Assembly: GCA_002358975.1 (NCBI GenBank)
Contig: DEPX01000101.1
Location: forward strand, 1 to 6,219
Length of the DNA: 6,219 nucleotides
DNA from: Micrococcaceae bacterium UBA3381
GTDB taxonomy: Bacteria > Actinomycetota > Actinomycetes > Actinomycetales > Micrococcaceae
Direction: 5' to 3'
How positions within the stretch are numbered: the stretch's first letter is position 1; the number at the start of each line of letters is the position of its first letter. Positions 6,213 through 6,219 of the stretch are shown here, in pieces. The notes under the pieces were generated by a model. It saw only the letters and a list, made by a program, of their open reading frames with translations, ran no database searches and was not told the DNA's origin. Both the position numbers and the translations under genes were made by a program.

Positions 6213-6219
6213 ATGTCTA

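Overview
The window looks like the chromosome of a Gram-positive actinobacterium, probably of the Micrococcaceae/Micrococcales type. Three things point there: a fused 2-oxoglutarate dehydrogenase/decarboxylase (Kgd/OdhA) with a succinyltransferase-like domain in front of the E1 domain, a GuaB1-family IMP dehydrogenase-like protein, and the tiny actinobacterial ribosomal protein bL37. Base composition looks intermediate (mid-50s % G+C judged by eye, not counted), lower than in typical Arthrobacter. A lower-GC relative such as Yaniella or Enteractinococcus is possible, but this is only a guess.

Layout: (1) 1-1187, minus strand: 5' part of guaB1, with its C-terminus cut off by the window edge. 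(2) 1188-1519: divergent control region with a candidate leaderless guaB1 promoter, a weak CRP/GlxR-like site, a candidate kgd promoter and a structured kgd leader containing a hairpin. (3) 1520-5284, plus strand: complete kgd, 1254 codons from a GTG start with a good Shine-Dalgarno sequence. (4) 5285-5397: factor-independent terminator hairpin, then the start region of the next gene. (5) 5398-6030, plus: an SGNH/GDSL-fold protein whose catalytic positions appear to be lost. (6) 6081-6158, plus: a 25-residue basic protein recognisable as bL37. (7) 6177-6212: a perfect 16-bp terminator hairpin closing the window.

Functionally this is core metabolism and translation: purine salvage (GuaB1, in the family a GMP reductase), the 2-oxoglutarate node of the TCA cycle (Kgd) and the large ribosomal subunit (bL37). 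I see no mobile element, CRISPR array, tRNA or rRNA, and no sign of recent transfer. The points most worth a second look are the SGNH protein lacking its catalytic residues, the very short bL37 gene that length-filtered gene finding would miss, and the roughly 160-nt structured leader of kgd.
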